A stretch of DNA of 64,000 bases from Mytilisepta virgata (lineage: Eukaryota > Mollusca > Bivalvia > Mytilida > Mytilidae): assembly GCA_028015205.1 (NCBI GenBank), contig CM051514.1, positions 27,606,150-27,670,149 on the forward strand, read 5' to 3'. Position 1 is the first letter of the stretch; each line of letters begins with the position of its first letter. Position numbers and translations under genes: made by a program. Positions 10,377 through 21,412 of the stretch are shown here, in pieces. The notes under the pieces were generated by a model. It saw only the letters and a program-made list of their open reading frames with translations. It had not been told where the DNA came from and searched no databases.

Positions 10377-11157
10377 GTTATTTCACAGGAGACGGGCTAT
10401 ACGCAGCGAACGAGTTTTAGAGATCGTACAAATCAACTAGATATGTATACGGACATGGAATTAATGAATGCTAATGCACTGAGTATTGACTTGCAACATA
10501 TGACGCACAGAAATCAATCTGTGAGCCCAGTAATGAAGGTCTTTGTTGCTCTACGGTTTTGTGGTTTTACTGGCTCTTTTCAGAGAATTATTGCCGACTC
10601 TGTTTATTGGTTGTCTCCAGAGTCACAAAGGATTTGTATGAAGAGCTAAAGACTTTATCACATTTCCAAATGAGAAAATTCTATTCAGCTGCAAACTTTC
10701 CAGGTGTGATTGGTCTGATTGACGAGATGCATGATCGAATCCAAGAACTGTCTGACCATGAAGAGCAGTACGTAAATCGTAAGGGTTATCACTCAATCAA
10801 TGTGCAAGTTATTGTAGATGCCGACGATAAATTTACAAACATAATTGCAAAATGGCCTGGAAATTCACATGAGGGTTGTTTAAAAAATGCGTGATATATA
10901 TCGTAAACTGGAAGCAGAAAACATTGATGGCTATCTTTTAGGAGATTGTGGATATGCTTGTAAAACATTTTTACTAACGCCGTATCTTCGTCCGCAAACA
11001 AAGAAGGAACTAAGATACAACGCATCGCAAAGGAAAACTTGGTGTGCACTGTTTATATTGTGAAGTACGAGTGAAACCCCATCATGCTTGCAAAGTAATT
11101 GCTTCACAATGTCGCAAAAACAGGAATTTGCCATTGGATGAAGATCTTAAATTTTGA
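10377..11157 (+). pseudogene. PIF/Harbinger (HARBI1-like) transposase remnant 1
   Basis: Three frame-shifted pieces make one degraded transposase. Piece 1 has SFRDRTNQLDMYTD and VFVALRFCGFTGSFQRI. Piece 2, in another frame from about 10640, has FYSAANFPGVIGLIDEMHD (first catalytic Asp present, but the usual GTH is changed), YVNRKGYHSINVQVIVDA and AKWPGNSHEG (Glu where the family has Asp). Piece 3 (from 10887) has [19 protein letters not shown] and RYNASQRK. After a stop at 11061 the tail VKPHHACKVIA...NLPLD remains, but the segment with the last catalytic Glu is missing. Canonical HARBI1 proteins are about 350 residues; this covers most of that with an internal deletion. A convergent coiled-coil exon lies just downstream. 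Confidence 0.88.
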
Positions 11158-11372
11158 AAGCTGAAACATTAACCAAACAACATAAAAATTATACTCAAAT
11201 GACAAAATGATCAAAAGGGTAAAGCTAAAACCCTCTTATGACAAAACAATGCAAAAGAGATGAGTATTTTAGTGTTTACAAAACTTAACATACATGTATT
11301 TATACTAGTAAATGTTTTCGTTGTCATGCCAGTAGAAATACTATAAATATACATTCCATTCCAAGTTATTTA

Positions 11373-11517
11373 TTATTTGTCGTCAAATTGTACGTCCACC
11401 CTATAATTTTGCATCTCCACTGACAACTTTGAACTTTCAAGTGCTAACTTATTTTTCTCAAGTTTCAGTGCGTCTTTTTCAAGAAAACCTTTTTCAGTCT
11501 CTAGTTTTCTTTTTTTT
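11373..11517 (-). pseudogene. Coiled-coil C-terminal exon of a Harbinger Myb/SANT-like partner gene, copy 1
   Basis: After a TTTTTTTTCAG-like acceptor at about 11518 the - strand reads RKKRKLETEKGFLEKDALKL, then LALESSKLSVEMQNYRVD and a stop at 11373. Autonomous Harbinger elements carry a second gene for a Myb/SANT-like DNA-binding protein, and charged coiled-coil tails of this kind end such proteins. Position and opposite orientation relative to remnant 1 fit that layout. The Myb domain itself was not found. Confidence 0.6.
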
Positions 11518-11639
11518 CTGAAAAAAAACAAACAAAAAAGATTCTTCCATGTTATAAATAAATTGTCAATAAATACAAATATATTGTAGTTTCTGTATTG
11601 AAACATATATTGGTAGTATTGGTTAAACATGAAAAAAAT

Positions 11640-13020
11640 TACCAGAAACGTCTAAGGCTCTTCCTTTTGATGCAGAGTTAACCCTTAGCGTAGTTTGGAT
11701 ACCTGTTTGTTTTCATTTTTTTGATTTTTGATAGTTGTGCTTATTAATTCATCATTATATCTTTAACCGGTTTTCCAATAGTTCGATCACGAGCACTGCT
11801 GATGAGTTGTCAGTTAACGAAATGGCCATACAGTGCATCAAATTTATTTCGGTATTTTGTGATACGTTTTATGTGCTATTACATAAAACAGAAAAAATGT
11901 GTTTTTTTTCAAATTTTACATTTGCATCAATATTCCACTACAATGAATGGCCATCAATATTGAGGAGATCCTGCACCACAAGACAAACACCCAGTGCTCA
12001 ACCCCCATCCATAAGTAATGTTTTTGCCAGTAACCAGTGAGTATTGTGCATATAAGAATACCTTGTTTTTTTTATACTGACCTACATTCCTCTACATTTT
12101 CCTCAATATCAATACCTTATCCAGTCCCTGCTAACGTAGGAGAATACTCACCATTGATATCACATACCCTTCGTGATATATGGGATATATCAGATGGGGA
12201 AGGTCCTCCTCCTGTAGATAAGATAAGTCAAAATTATTAAATGATAAAATCAACAAAAATACAGAGCAGGAACAGTTTACCCTTCTGGAGCACCTGGATT
12301 CATTCCTTATTTTTATAGAGGTTCGTGTTGTTTATTGTTTTCTTAGTTTTCTGTGTTTATTTGTTATGCTTGTGGTTCATTTGTCCTCCCGGGTCTGTCT
12401 GTCCAATGGATTACGTTTATTTTAATTGCTCCTTAGGTATATTTGTCCTTTTTTCCATATCAACATAACTCAACGTTGTGTTCATATCCATTGCTACTCA
12501 CACTTTTATTCTCATATATTGCTTTGATTGACGTTTCACAATAAATCATCAAACTTTTTATTGCTTTATAAAAAGGACCAAAAATTGTTATTCTTTCCAT
12601 TTTAATCTGCATGAATTAAAAAATACAAATGTATTTATATTTATCCCGGTATATTCTCTGTGTTAAGGAAATAAGGTTTTTAGGTGTTTTATACTTTTGG
12701 TATATTACATTAATATTGTTAATTTACTTCTTTGAATCACTGTTGATTCTTGAAGTGGCATTGTAGTTATAGTAGTAATATTTTAGTAAGGCCAAACAAG
12801 TTCCAAAAACCATATACTTTATACGTAATTTTTAGCTGAAGGTCGGTCTATCGAAAATAAAATATCCAGTTGTAATATATTTTTGAAATGAAGAACCTGA
12901 AATAAAAATGCATGTATAAAAAATGCATTTAAAACAGTTACTTGTAATGATTATCAAGTCAGGTAACAGTTATTCTTAACTTTTCAACTCAACATTTCAT
13001 TGATATTGTCGATCACCATG
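11640..13020. other. Non-coding stretch with a dispersed-repeat fragment
   Basis: No reliable gene. From about 12275 to 12400, 'ttctggagcacctggattca' and 'gaggttcgtgttgtttattg' belong to a repeat type also present near 57290. Short open frames at 11735-12240 have no recognisable motif. Confidence 0.4.
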
Positions 13021-13057
13021 TTTAAAAACAATGTCGGTTCTTGCGAATCAGGATGGT

Positions 13058-13560
13058 GGTATTATACCTAGCGCATGAGGAAACCTTTTCTCTCAGCTTC
13101 TAGCTGTTTTCTCTCTCCAATGCGAGTTGAACCGTTGTAAGAAACAATGCCTCTGTTGCCGGGGCCGAAAAGTTCAGGGAATAGCTCCTATACTAATTTG
13201 GAACGGAGGTGGCCGACGTTGTTACTACTACTGTGAGGTTTTGCCAGTCTGTCTGGAGATATTCTGTATGAATCTGTAATGTCACTAAAGGGCGATGGAG
13301 TTTCTGAATGCACGGTGAGGTATTTGAATTCCTATTTAAGAAAGTGCTATTGGTTAAACTGGTACTAGAGGATGTTGATTTGAACTTGACTGAAATTTTG
13401 GCTGAAGGTTAGAATTGGAAGTAGATGCAGTATGGAATAAATTAATTAAAAGTTGTTTAATCTCTGACTTATTTCTTTCTAAATGGATAATCCGTCTGTT
13501 CAACCCCTCATTTCGGCGATAAGTATCGTCATGTATTGTATAATCGAGATTCAGTCATTT
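13058..13560 (-). pseudogene. Broken coding fragment of unknown family
   Basis: Two pieces on the - strand have protein-like composition. Piece 1 (about 13520-13370) reads DDTYRRNEGLNRRIIHLERN then KSEIKQLLINLF, an amphipathic charged helix, ending in a stop. Piece 2 (about 13180-13060) reads ELFPELFGPGNRGIVSYNG then RIGERKQLEAERKGFLMR, followed by TAG. A start-like MTESRLYNT precedes piece 1 in a shifted frame near 13550. I do not recognise the family. It could be a partner-protein exon of a DNA transposon or an unrelated retroelement gene. Confidence 0.35.
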
Positions 13561-15551
13561 TGCATTTCAATGAGTTTACGTCACATCGACCATGAACCCA
13601 CACTTGACAGATGATAAATATTTTTGATCTTCTCTTCGACTACATAGAAAAAAGTGTTTGAACAGAAGAAGGAGAAGCACAATTTCTTCATGAGTTAGAA
13701 TAAAGAATTTAACATTCATGTGCTTTTATTTTGTAAACATAGTCATTTCTGTCATTCTGTTAAAGAAATCTTTTACATTTTATTTTATTTAATTTCTTTT
13801 TATTTTCATAACATTTTCATAAAATTTCATAATATATTTCTCACTATGGTAGTTTATACCAATCCCAGTTTCAAACCCAGTAAGATGTAAACAGAAGTAC
13901 AGAATTTTTTATTCAAATAAAGCTTGTTCTCCTTGCTCGTTCTGCAATATTTTACATTCTCTTGATGTAGCCAGTTATGGTCAATTCCAAAAGGTATACA
14001 ATGCCAAAAGTTGGCAAACAAAAGGACCATGTACAGGAAGCCACATTTCTTGCAACTGTAATTGAAGATAACACAACAAACACCAACTCAGAACCTTCAA
14101 CTCCAATTGAATCTTTGACTCTAACCATGCTGCCAGATCCTGCTTATCCCCAAGTTAACTACCAGACCACAACTTTTTCTCTCAAACACCCGAATTAACA
14201 GATCTACCGACACCATTTAGACCAATGACAAGTCAACATATCCTCGTGTATTGTAGAATCGAGACCGTAACATTCTTTATAGCATATAATTACATCTTAT
14301 ATAAAATGCTGTAATTTGATTGGTTCATTGGAGGGGTATTTTTCACAAATATGCATTACAAACGATTTCAGAGGCAGCGGAGTATTTGCCAAAATTTATT
14401 TGCACTCTTTACCCTCTGCCATGGTATTTGCGAAAAATTCTCTTATCCGACTGGACGCTTGACATGTCTACATCACTTCGTTTTAGCATAAGCGTTTGTA
14501 GATCGAAACATTTTATTTTGACATTCGGTGTTATTAAACAGATACATCATACTTTGGTGGGTATTTGCGAAAAATACTCATCCTGAGCATGATGTATATG
14601 TATAGAATGCTCATACGGTTTGCAATTGTGTTTTAAATATCATGAATAGAAATAAATATCCTTTTGCTATTGAATTCATCAGTTTAAAACAAATGTATAA
14701 TTAAAAGATTTTGAACATTGAATGATATATATACATATTTATAAAAAAGATGATGACGTGCACAAGAACGATATGCATAATAACAACTATAGTAAACATA
14801 TCTGTTAATTTATTTGGTTGGTGACAGGTTTTAAACTTTTTGAAATTTAGATCAATAATGGAGCAGCTGGAAAACGGAACAAATATTCCTAGTGCATTTA
14901 GATATAAATACGACTGCAGTATTGTTGAAAGGTATACAGTTGTATAGTGGAGACATTATTATGCTTCACAGACAGAAGTGTTGGATATCATAAACTTAAA
15001 ATAAAGATGTAAAATACAAAAGTTTACATCAAATCCCACCACACCGCAGCAATGCTTTCGAATAAATGAATGTTGGTATACAACTGAAAGCACTCATATA
15101 TACCCAGACATAATGAAAGTTATACCATAATTAATAAAAAAAAATGGTGACACCAAGAAAAAAAATGTGAGGATAAAATCAATCCTAAACCTGTATTTCT
15201 TATTTTGGGCCATTGTAGTAAAAACCGGTCTACAGAAGATGACGGCTACAGCTCATACCATAATTCATAATTAAAGTTGCAGTCATAGATAAATTAAAAG
15301 CCAAAAAATTAATTTCTTGTAAATGTGTATCTTGTATTTGAATGTGTAAAAATTTCGTTTTCCCAGTAAGACTAGTCTTAAAAATATGATTTTTCTGTTG
15401 GTTACATGTAAACACAATGTATGCTAGGCAAATTGTTATTCTAATTACATCTCAAAACACTATTGTCTATATAAAGATGGATTTGTACATAAATATACAT
15501 GTACATATATATAAATAACAAAATGTTACCTTTTATGTTTTTGTTCAAAAT

Positions 15552-16969
15552 TATTGATTTGTTACAGAAATTACCAGTATTTAGCAAAATTCAAAAATAA
15601 TAGAAATACTAAGGGTTCATTCCTTGTATTGCACATGGTAGATCTCCTTAGTTGAAATTTGGCTTCCTATTTTGGTATTTTTGGTTGAGTACTTCTTGTT
15701 TAATATAAGTTTGGTTTTTGGTCTTCCAAAGGTTTCGGTTTTAATGCTGCTGATGAGAGGTAACTCCTTGAAATGCGTCGTATACAGCATAGTATAAATT
15801 TACAATATCTAATATTAGTATCTTTGGATTGTTATTTTGAAACTCCTGGGATGATGCCTCTGCTGGTGGACTGTAGGTCCCCGAGGGTATTCGCCAACCC
15901 AGTCGTCAGACTTGTCTGACATGATTATTCATTGATTTGTTACAGAAATTACCAGTATTTAGCAAAATTCAAAAATAATAGAAATACTAAGGGTTCATTC
16001 CTTGTATTGCACATGGTAGATCTCCTTAGTTGAAATTTGGCTTCCTATTTTGGTATTTTTGGTTGAGTACTTCTTGTTTAATATAAGTTTGGTTTTTGGT
16101 CTTCCAAAGGTTTCGGTTTTAATGCTGCTGATGAGAGGTAACTCCTTGAAATGCGTCGTATACAGCATAGTATAAATTTACAATATCTAATATTAGTATC
16201 TTTGGATTGTTATTTTGAAACTCCTGGGATGATGCCTCTGCTGGTGGACTGTAGGTCCCCGAGGGTATTCGCCAACCCAGTCGTCAGACTTGTCTGACAT
16301 GATTATTCATTGATTTGTTACAGAAATTACCAGTATTTAGCAAAATTCAAAAATAATAGAAATACTAAGGGTTCATTCCTTGTATTGCACATGGTAGATC
16401 TCCTTAGTTGAAATTTGGCTTCCTATTTTGGTATTTTTGGTTGAGTACTTCTTGTTTAATATAAGTTTGGTTTTTGGTCTTCCAAAGGTTTCGGTTTTAA
16501 TGCTGCTGATGAGAGGTAACTCCTTGAAATGCGTCGTATACAGCATAGTATAAATTTACAATATCTAATATTAGTATCTTTGGATTGTTATTTTGAAACT
16601 CCTGGGATGATGCCTCTGCTGTGGACTGTAGGTCCCCGAGGGTATTCGCCAACCCAGTCGTCAGACTTGTCTGACATGATTATTCATTGATTTGTTACAG
16701 AAATTACCAGTATTTAGCAAAATTCAAAAATAATAGAAATACTAAGGGTTCATTCCTTGTATTGCACATGGTAGATCTCCTTAGTTGAAATTTGGCTTCC
16801 TATTTTGGTATTTTTGGTTGAGTACTTCTTGTTTAATATAAGTTTGGTTTTTGGTCTTCCAAAGGTTTCGGTTTTAATGCTGCTGATGAGAGGTAACTCC
16901 TTGAAATGCGTCGTATACAGCATAGTATAAATTTACAATATCTAATATTAGTATCTTTGGATTGTTATT
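15552..16969 (+). repeat. Near-identical 378-bp tandem array (3.75 copies)
   Basis: The marker 'gttacagaaattaccagtat' starts at 15561, 15939, 16317 and 16694, giving periods of 378, 378 and 377 bp. By eye the only difference between full units is a single lost G near 16620. Each unit is a core of about 270 bp (ttaccagtatttagc ... tctttggattgttatt) plus a linker of about 105 bp (ttgaaactcctggg ... cgtcagacttgtctgacatg). The last unit stops at the end of the core. No coding capacity. Near-identity implies very recent amplification or gene conversion. Confidence 0.95.
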
Positions 16970-17666
16970 ATGAATTAAATAATATTGGTGTTTTTTTTAA
17001 TTTTTAGGAAGGACAGTACAAAATGTACATATTTTGTGGGTCACCTATAGGGAAAAAAACAAACAAACTTTTTGTATTCAAGAATTGTTTTTTAAACTGC
17101 TGTGAAATAATTGTATACACATGTATCATGTAGTGTAAAACTCTAAGGAGCTCTATCCTGTTTCAGTTTAGCATTCATTGGTTATTAAAGTCCCAGCTAA
17201 TTTGTATCCGTGTGTAATCCAAGGAATCTATCTTGTTCGCTCGCGTTTATATAGGTTTCCATTTAGTGTCATGTGACAAGAACAACCAATGTATAATTGC
17301 CCTTTTCGCTGTTCTCGGAACTATGTAATATAGAAGTATAGAAATTCCATATACCAAATATATGACAAGTTATCCGAAGGTACATGCAGTTAAACATAAA
17401 ACCTTTACATAAACGATTGGACATCACGAGTATGCGCAATAGTTTAGCAGCCGATGTGCGCACGATTACATTAGTAAACAACAATAATATACTTCACTTT
17501 TCCATTGAAATTATTAACAAAACATTAGTGTCCGGCAGGGTAGAAATTTCAAAAATATTTGGTTCTTTTATGAGAGAAAGGATTGCCAAAAGAATTGTTC
17601 TGTGGCGTATTGGATAATGAGAAAAACATCCCAAACATGACTGTCACCGAATTTCCATTTAAGTTT

Positions 17667-17937
17667 CTAGGTCTTCCCTTCTTCGTTTTCCTTGCGGGTT
17701 CCACTGTAGAGCCTGGTAAGTGATGGAGTCTGTTGTGTGTGCCCTATCCATCGCCATTTTCGCATTTTTATTTCCTGTTCTGAAGGAATTTTTTTTTGGT
17801 CTTCTCCAATAGTTCGGTGTTTCTTATTTCTTCTGGCCATCTGATGTTCATTATTTTTTTTCAGGCAATTGTTGTTAAAGACTTGCAGTTTGTTTAGTAG
17901 GCATTTTGCTGTCATGTCTCGCATTATTATTAAACTT
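17667..17937 (-). pseudogene. LINE 3'-end fragment (endonuclease/RT protein C-terminus)
   Basis: The - strand reads LLNKLQVFNNNCLKKN, then IGEDQKKIPSEQEIKMRKWRW and WIGHTQQTPSLTRL. In many animal LINE ORF2 proteins the C-terminus reads LQ-F-N-CLR-I followed by an RKW-WIGH motif, so this is a confident family match though strongly diverged. A stop lies just upstream of 17937, and nothing of the catalytic domain remains. It is a different lineage from the LINE at 8 kb, which has the RTIRQWNSLP type of end. Confidence 0.75.
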
Positions 17938-18547
17938 CAATAATTAATCCGATACATAAAATAATTAACTAGAAACGGTTGGTAAATGACATGATACCTC
18001 ACAATATGATTACATAAAGGACAAATGAGACGACTGATTGAGAACAGGTAAATACCCTGCTGTGACAATTTCCAACAATATATAAAAAATGTAAATATTA
18101 AGTAAATTCACACGAAATTGAGTTTAATGCACTTTCTAATTCAGAATTAAGACCAACAATCAGTATTCGCATCTTGATTGCAATTATCATGAGTAAATAG
18201 TAAAACAATGTCCCTTTCATTTGGCATTACACTTCCCCCGCTTGAAAAGTCGAATACTCCTGAATTTTATCCCAGGGCTAAAACTATAAATATAAGTTAA
18301 ATATATACAAAATTATTGTCCAAACACGGTTAATCACTAATCACAGCTAATCATTACCAGGGCGCAGGAGAACATTCTTATCATAATTTTTTCTTAATAA
18401 GCTGATCCAATATATTGTCTTTTTTAGTAAGTGCTGCCTCAAGCATAGTCAAAAGGGGTATACATGTAGAGTCCTGGTTATTGTTTTTAATTTGAATCCG
18501 TCTCCGTTCTACATTGTTCCTTTTCATCTTTCCTGGTTCGTTCTTAC

Positions 18548-18810
18548 TCTACCTGCTGCCTCAGTTGTTCTTGTAATATCTTCTTATCCTCTAGTTTCTG
18601 CTGGTATTCTTGCTCCCTCCTATAACACCCTCTTATTTGTTCTATTTCTTTATCGATTTTAGTCTGCTCCAACAATTTCATTTCCTCAGCCTCTTTCTGT
18701 TCCTGTAACTTTCTTTCCTCAGCCTTTTTCTGCTCCTATAAGTTTGTTTCCTCTTCCTGTTTTTTAAGCTTCTCCTTCTGCTCCTGTAACTCCCCCTCCA
18801 CTCCTGTTTT
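18548..18810 (-). pseudogene. Fragment encoding a Glu/Gln/Lys-rich coiled coil
   Basis: One - strand frame reads ELQEQKEKLKKQEEET, a TAG, then EQKKAEERKLQEQKEAEEMK and EQEYQQKLEDKKILQEQLRQ before a stop. The DNA is correspondingly biased, with a repeat of about 37 bp in the + strand (ctgtaactttctttcctcag). Charged heptad-like repeats indicate a long coiled coil. The internal TAG sits where a Gln codon would be expected. No family can be named; a shifted frame of the same DNA gives an Arg-rich artefact. Confidence 0.45.
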
Positions 18811-18869
18811 ATGGCTTCCTTTCTTCCTCCTTCCTGTTCTGCTCTCATAACTCTCCCCACCCCCTTCTT

Positions 18870-20014
18870 CTTGTTCTACTTCTGATTGGATTTAAAACTA
18901 TACAGTATAATAAATATAAAATATAAAATTTTAAAAGTCTGTTGTAAATTAATATAAGATTAAAAATGGGCTAAAATAATCAATTTGAAGTTTTTTCAAT
19001 AATAAAAAAGCAGTAAAAGATTCCCAACCCTTTTAACTGAAAAACCAATCGCATTTCACATGTTTCATCACTTTTAATTTCATTTATTTAAAACAAAATA
19101 AGCAGTCCATGCTATAGCAGAAAAGAAGAAAATAATTTTTTGTTTTTATTTAATGCGGTATGAAATATTTTTTTTAATATACGAATATTTTTTTTTATTC
19201 TTTTTAAATTTTTATCATTTGATTATCATTCATACTTGGAATATTTTAATTCAATTAAATTTGGTTAATTGAACATTTTGTTCAAGTATTGAAAGCTCGT
19301 AAATCTACATTTCTGTGAAATACTTTCACAACTTTTACAGATTAAATAATAGTTGGACGTCTGCTGATCATTTGGTCAGGTGTAAAGTGTCATAACAACT
19401 CATTAATTAGATTAATTTTAATATTTCCAAAGGTATTTCCATGTAATGTAAAGAAGACCGCTACCACCGATACATACAAAATTCTTTCAATACACCGAAT
19501 GAAAATTACACACCTCCTTCTTCTACATGACATTCTATGTTGTGCTACATTCACAAAACATTTTCTATTAATACAAAAGATTAAATATTTATAAGAAAGA
19601 ATTTTTCAATTTTTGGACCTAGTAAACCAAAATATCCATTAATAATGAACGGTACCTCACACAAACTGCAATTCCGAAATATCTGTACATTTATGCAGAA
19701 CGTGTATAATGTGAAATGCATATACTTTAAAATCACTTCAACATCTCTTAAATCCATATTAAGTATGATAACACAACAATTGCTAATTATCCATTTTAAA
19801 CTTAGAAAACCAGTAAAAAATGAATTATTTAAATTCAAAGTATATTGAAATAATGTTTGTCCTTCAAACAACTTATATGGCAAACGTTAATGTTAATATT
19901 CTCATCAATTCGACTTCATTGGACCATACAAATTCATTGTCATATAATATAAAATTTGTTTGGGCTCGCTGCGAAACATTGGAAAAAGACTCGGTATAGC
20001 TCTTCTTTTCTTGT
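18870..20014. other. AT-rich non-coding stretch
   Basis: Long A/T runs and no recognisable gene or repeat boundary. Short frames at 19581-19883 look random. Confidence 0.4.
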
Positions 20015-20272
20015 GGGGGCCTCGGTGGCCGAGTGGTCTAGGTAGTTCATCATGACTACTACTGATCACTAGCCTGTCAACGCTGTGCGGGGTCTCACCT
20101 GTGGCTGGGTTTGTGCGACTCCGATCTTAATTGACAAGGATTGCCAATTTTCCTACCGAAGGTCGATGGTTCTCTCCGGGTACTCCGGCTTCCTCCACCA
20201 ATAAAAACTGGCCGCCGCGAAATGGCCAAAATGTGCTGAAAACGGCGTTAAACCCAAACTAAACAAACAAAT
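20015..20272 (+). mobile_element. tRNA-derived SINE, full length (family 1)
   Basis: The 5' part is tRNA-like, with ggcctcggtggccgagtgg containing an A-box-like GTGGCCGAGTGG and a weak B-box-like region near 20106-20120. The body has 'ggtcgatggttctctccggg' and 'tccggcttcctccaccaata', reminiscent of the conserved central domain of Meta/V-type SINEs. The tail is ggcgttaaacccaaactaaa followed by (caaa)n. A 5'-truncated second copy lies at 38550-38697, which confirms it as a dispersed family. Confidence 0.85.
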
Positions 20273-21335
20273 CTTTTCTCGTGTTTCTAAAGCTCGTCCA
20301 AATAATTCATATATTTTCCGACAATTAATATGTTCAATGTATTGTATATCAATCATCCATCAGATGGATTTTAATTATATGGAACGTTTGCTTCTTGCTT
20401 TCTAATTCAAAAAGGACGGTATAAATCCTCAATCAAAATACAATCTATATAACTACCCTTGCATGTATTTATATAAACCATGAAAATTTAACTGAATCTT
20501 TTTAAAATTTCTTTTTAAAGATGAAATCTAAAATAATCAGTAGTACGTAGCCAAGATAGTTTAAGCTTATAAGATTTACATGCTTTTTCTAAGCCAAATT
20601 AATTTGAAATTTCTTATGTCAGGTAGTTGTCGCTGATTTTGATCTGATGTTAAACGTTTTTGATAGACTTGTTTAGCACTTTTATGTTATTTGTGGTCGT
20701 GGTTCTGTTTGTTGGGTAGCATTTTTTATCTACATGTATGTCACGGTTGACCTTTCCTGGTATCCATTTTGTCGTTAATTTCCCAAAAATACATTCTGCG
20801 GAAAACTTCTGACGTTTCAAAACAGAAAGTTAAACGGCTTGATTTTTAATGATGCGACATCCTGAAAGGACTCCAGGTCAAATGTGAAATGTATCTATAG
20901 ATAGAAGTTGGTATTTGACTGTGGGTAAGAAAATATACCTTTACAATAAAAACTTCATTTACCTTCGGGGCTACTTGTTTTCTATTGGATGGCAAGTGTT
21001 GAATTGCACTGTTCCATGGTTAATCAATCTCAAGCGTATTGAACATTTTCCTTTTAATATGTACATTTAATTTCAACATCAACCGTTTAAAATGTAATAC
21101 GAGAATTACTAATCCGTTTTAATAACAGGTTAGTATATGCTAGTTTAAATTTTGTATTTTAAATTCTTTATGTCGTTTATATTCAAAAGGGGGTTTTAAA
21201 AAGGCACACAATAAACAATAATTACACTATTACCTACTCATTGCAGTTAACTTCCTGGTTGTGGAATAAAATTCGGAAAGCTTTGACTATAGATACAGTA
21301 CGGATGTAGTTCATGTACAACTCGAACGTTAAAAC
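20273..21335. other. Region upstream of signal-peptide exon A
   Basis: No gene visible. The sequence just before exon A (about 21232-21335) contains ttacctact and catgtacaactcgaacgtta. These resemble ttacctatt and cttgtacacatctgacgtat upstream of exon B, suggesting homologous promoters or 5' UTRs. No clear TATA box. Confidence 0.4.
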
Positions 21336-21412
21336 ATGAAGCATTGTACATCGTTAGCAATACTTGCTGTATTTTGTGTTTTGTTGATTGACGACGTTGA
21401 TTCCTGGAGTGG
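21336..21412 (+). CDS. Signal-peptide exon A of a secreted EMI/EGF protein (alternative or relic first exon)
   Basis: The ATG at 21336 starts MKHCTSLAILAVFCVLLIDD and then VDSWSG, a basic N-terminus plus hydrophobic core typical of a secretory signal, with cleavage plausible before or near SWS. The exon ends GG|GTGAGT, a strong donor in phase 2. Exon B at 29356 has the same architecture, the same SWSG end and the same phase. Both could splice to the exon at 43103. No second copies of the downstream exons were found between A and B. Exon A is therefore either an alternative first exon or what remains of a duplicated gene. Confidence 0.75.

Noticed and set aside
13977..14198. 73-residue open frame MVNSKRYTMPKV...
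   Set aside because: No motif, low complexity Thr/Ser/Pro content, no convincing splice sites. It might be a coding relic but cannot be supported.
14300..14600. Possible MITE around repeated 'gggtatttttcacaaat / gggtatttgcgaaaaat'
   Set aside because: The two motifs are in direct rather than inverted orientation and no ends or target duplication could be defined.
15552..16969. CRISPR-like array
   Set aside because: Units are contiguous 378-bp repeats with no unique spacers, and the genome is animal.
20015..20130. Candidate tRNA gene
   Set aside because: The A-box is good but the B-box and anticodon arm do not fold, and the sequence continues into a SINE body with a CAAA tail.
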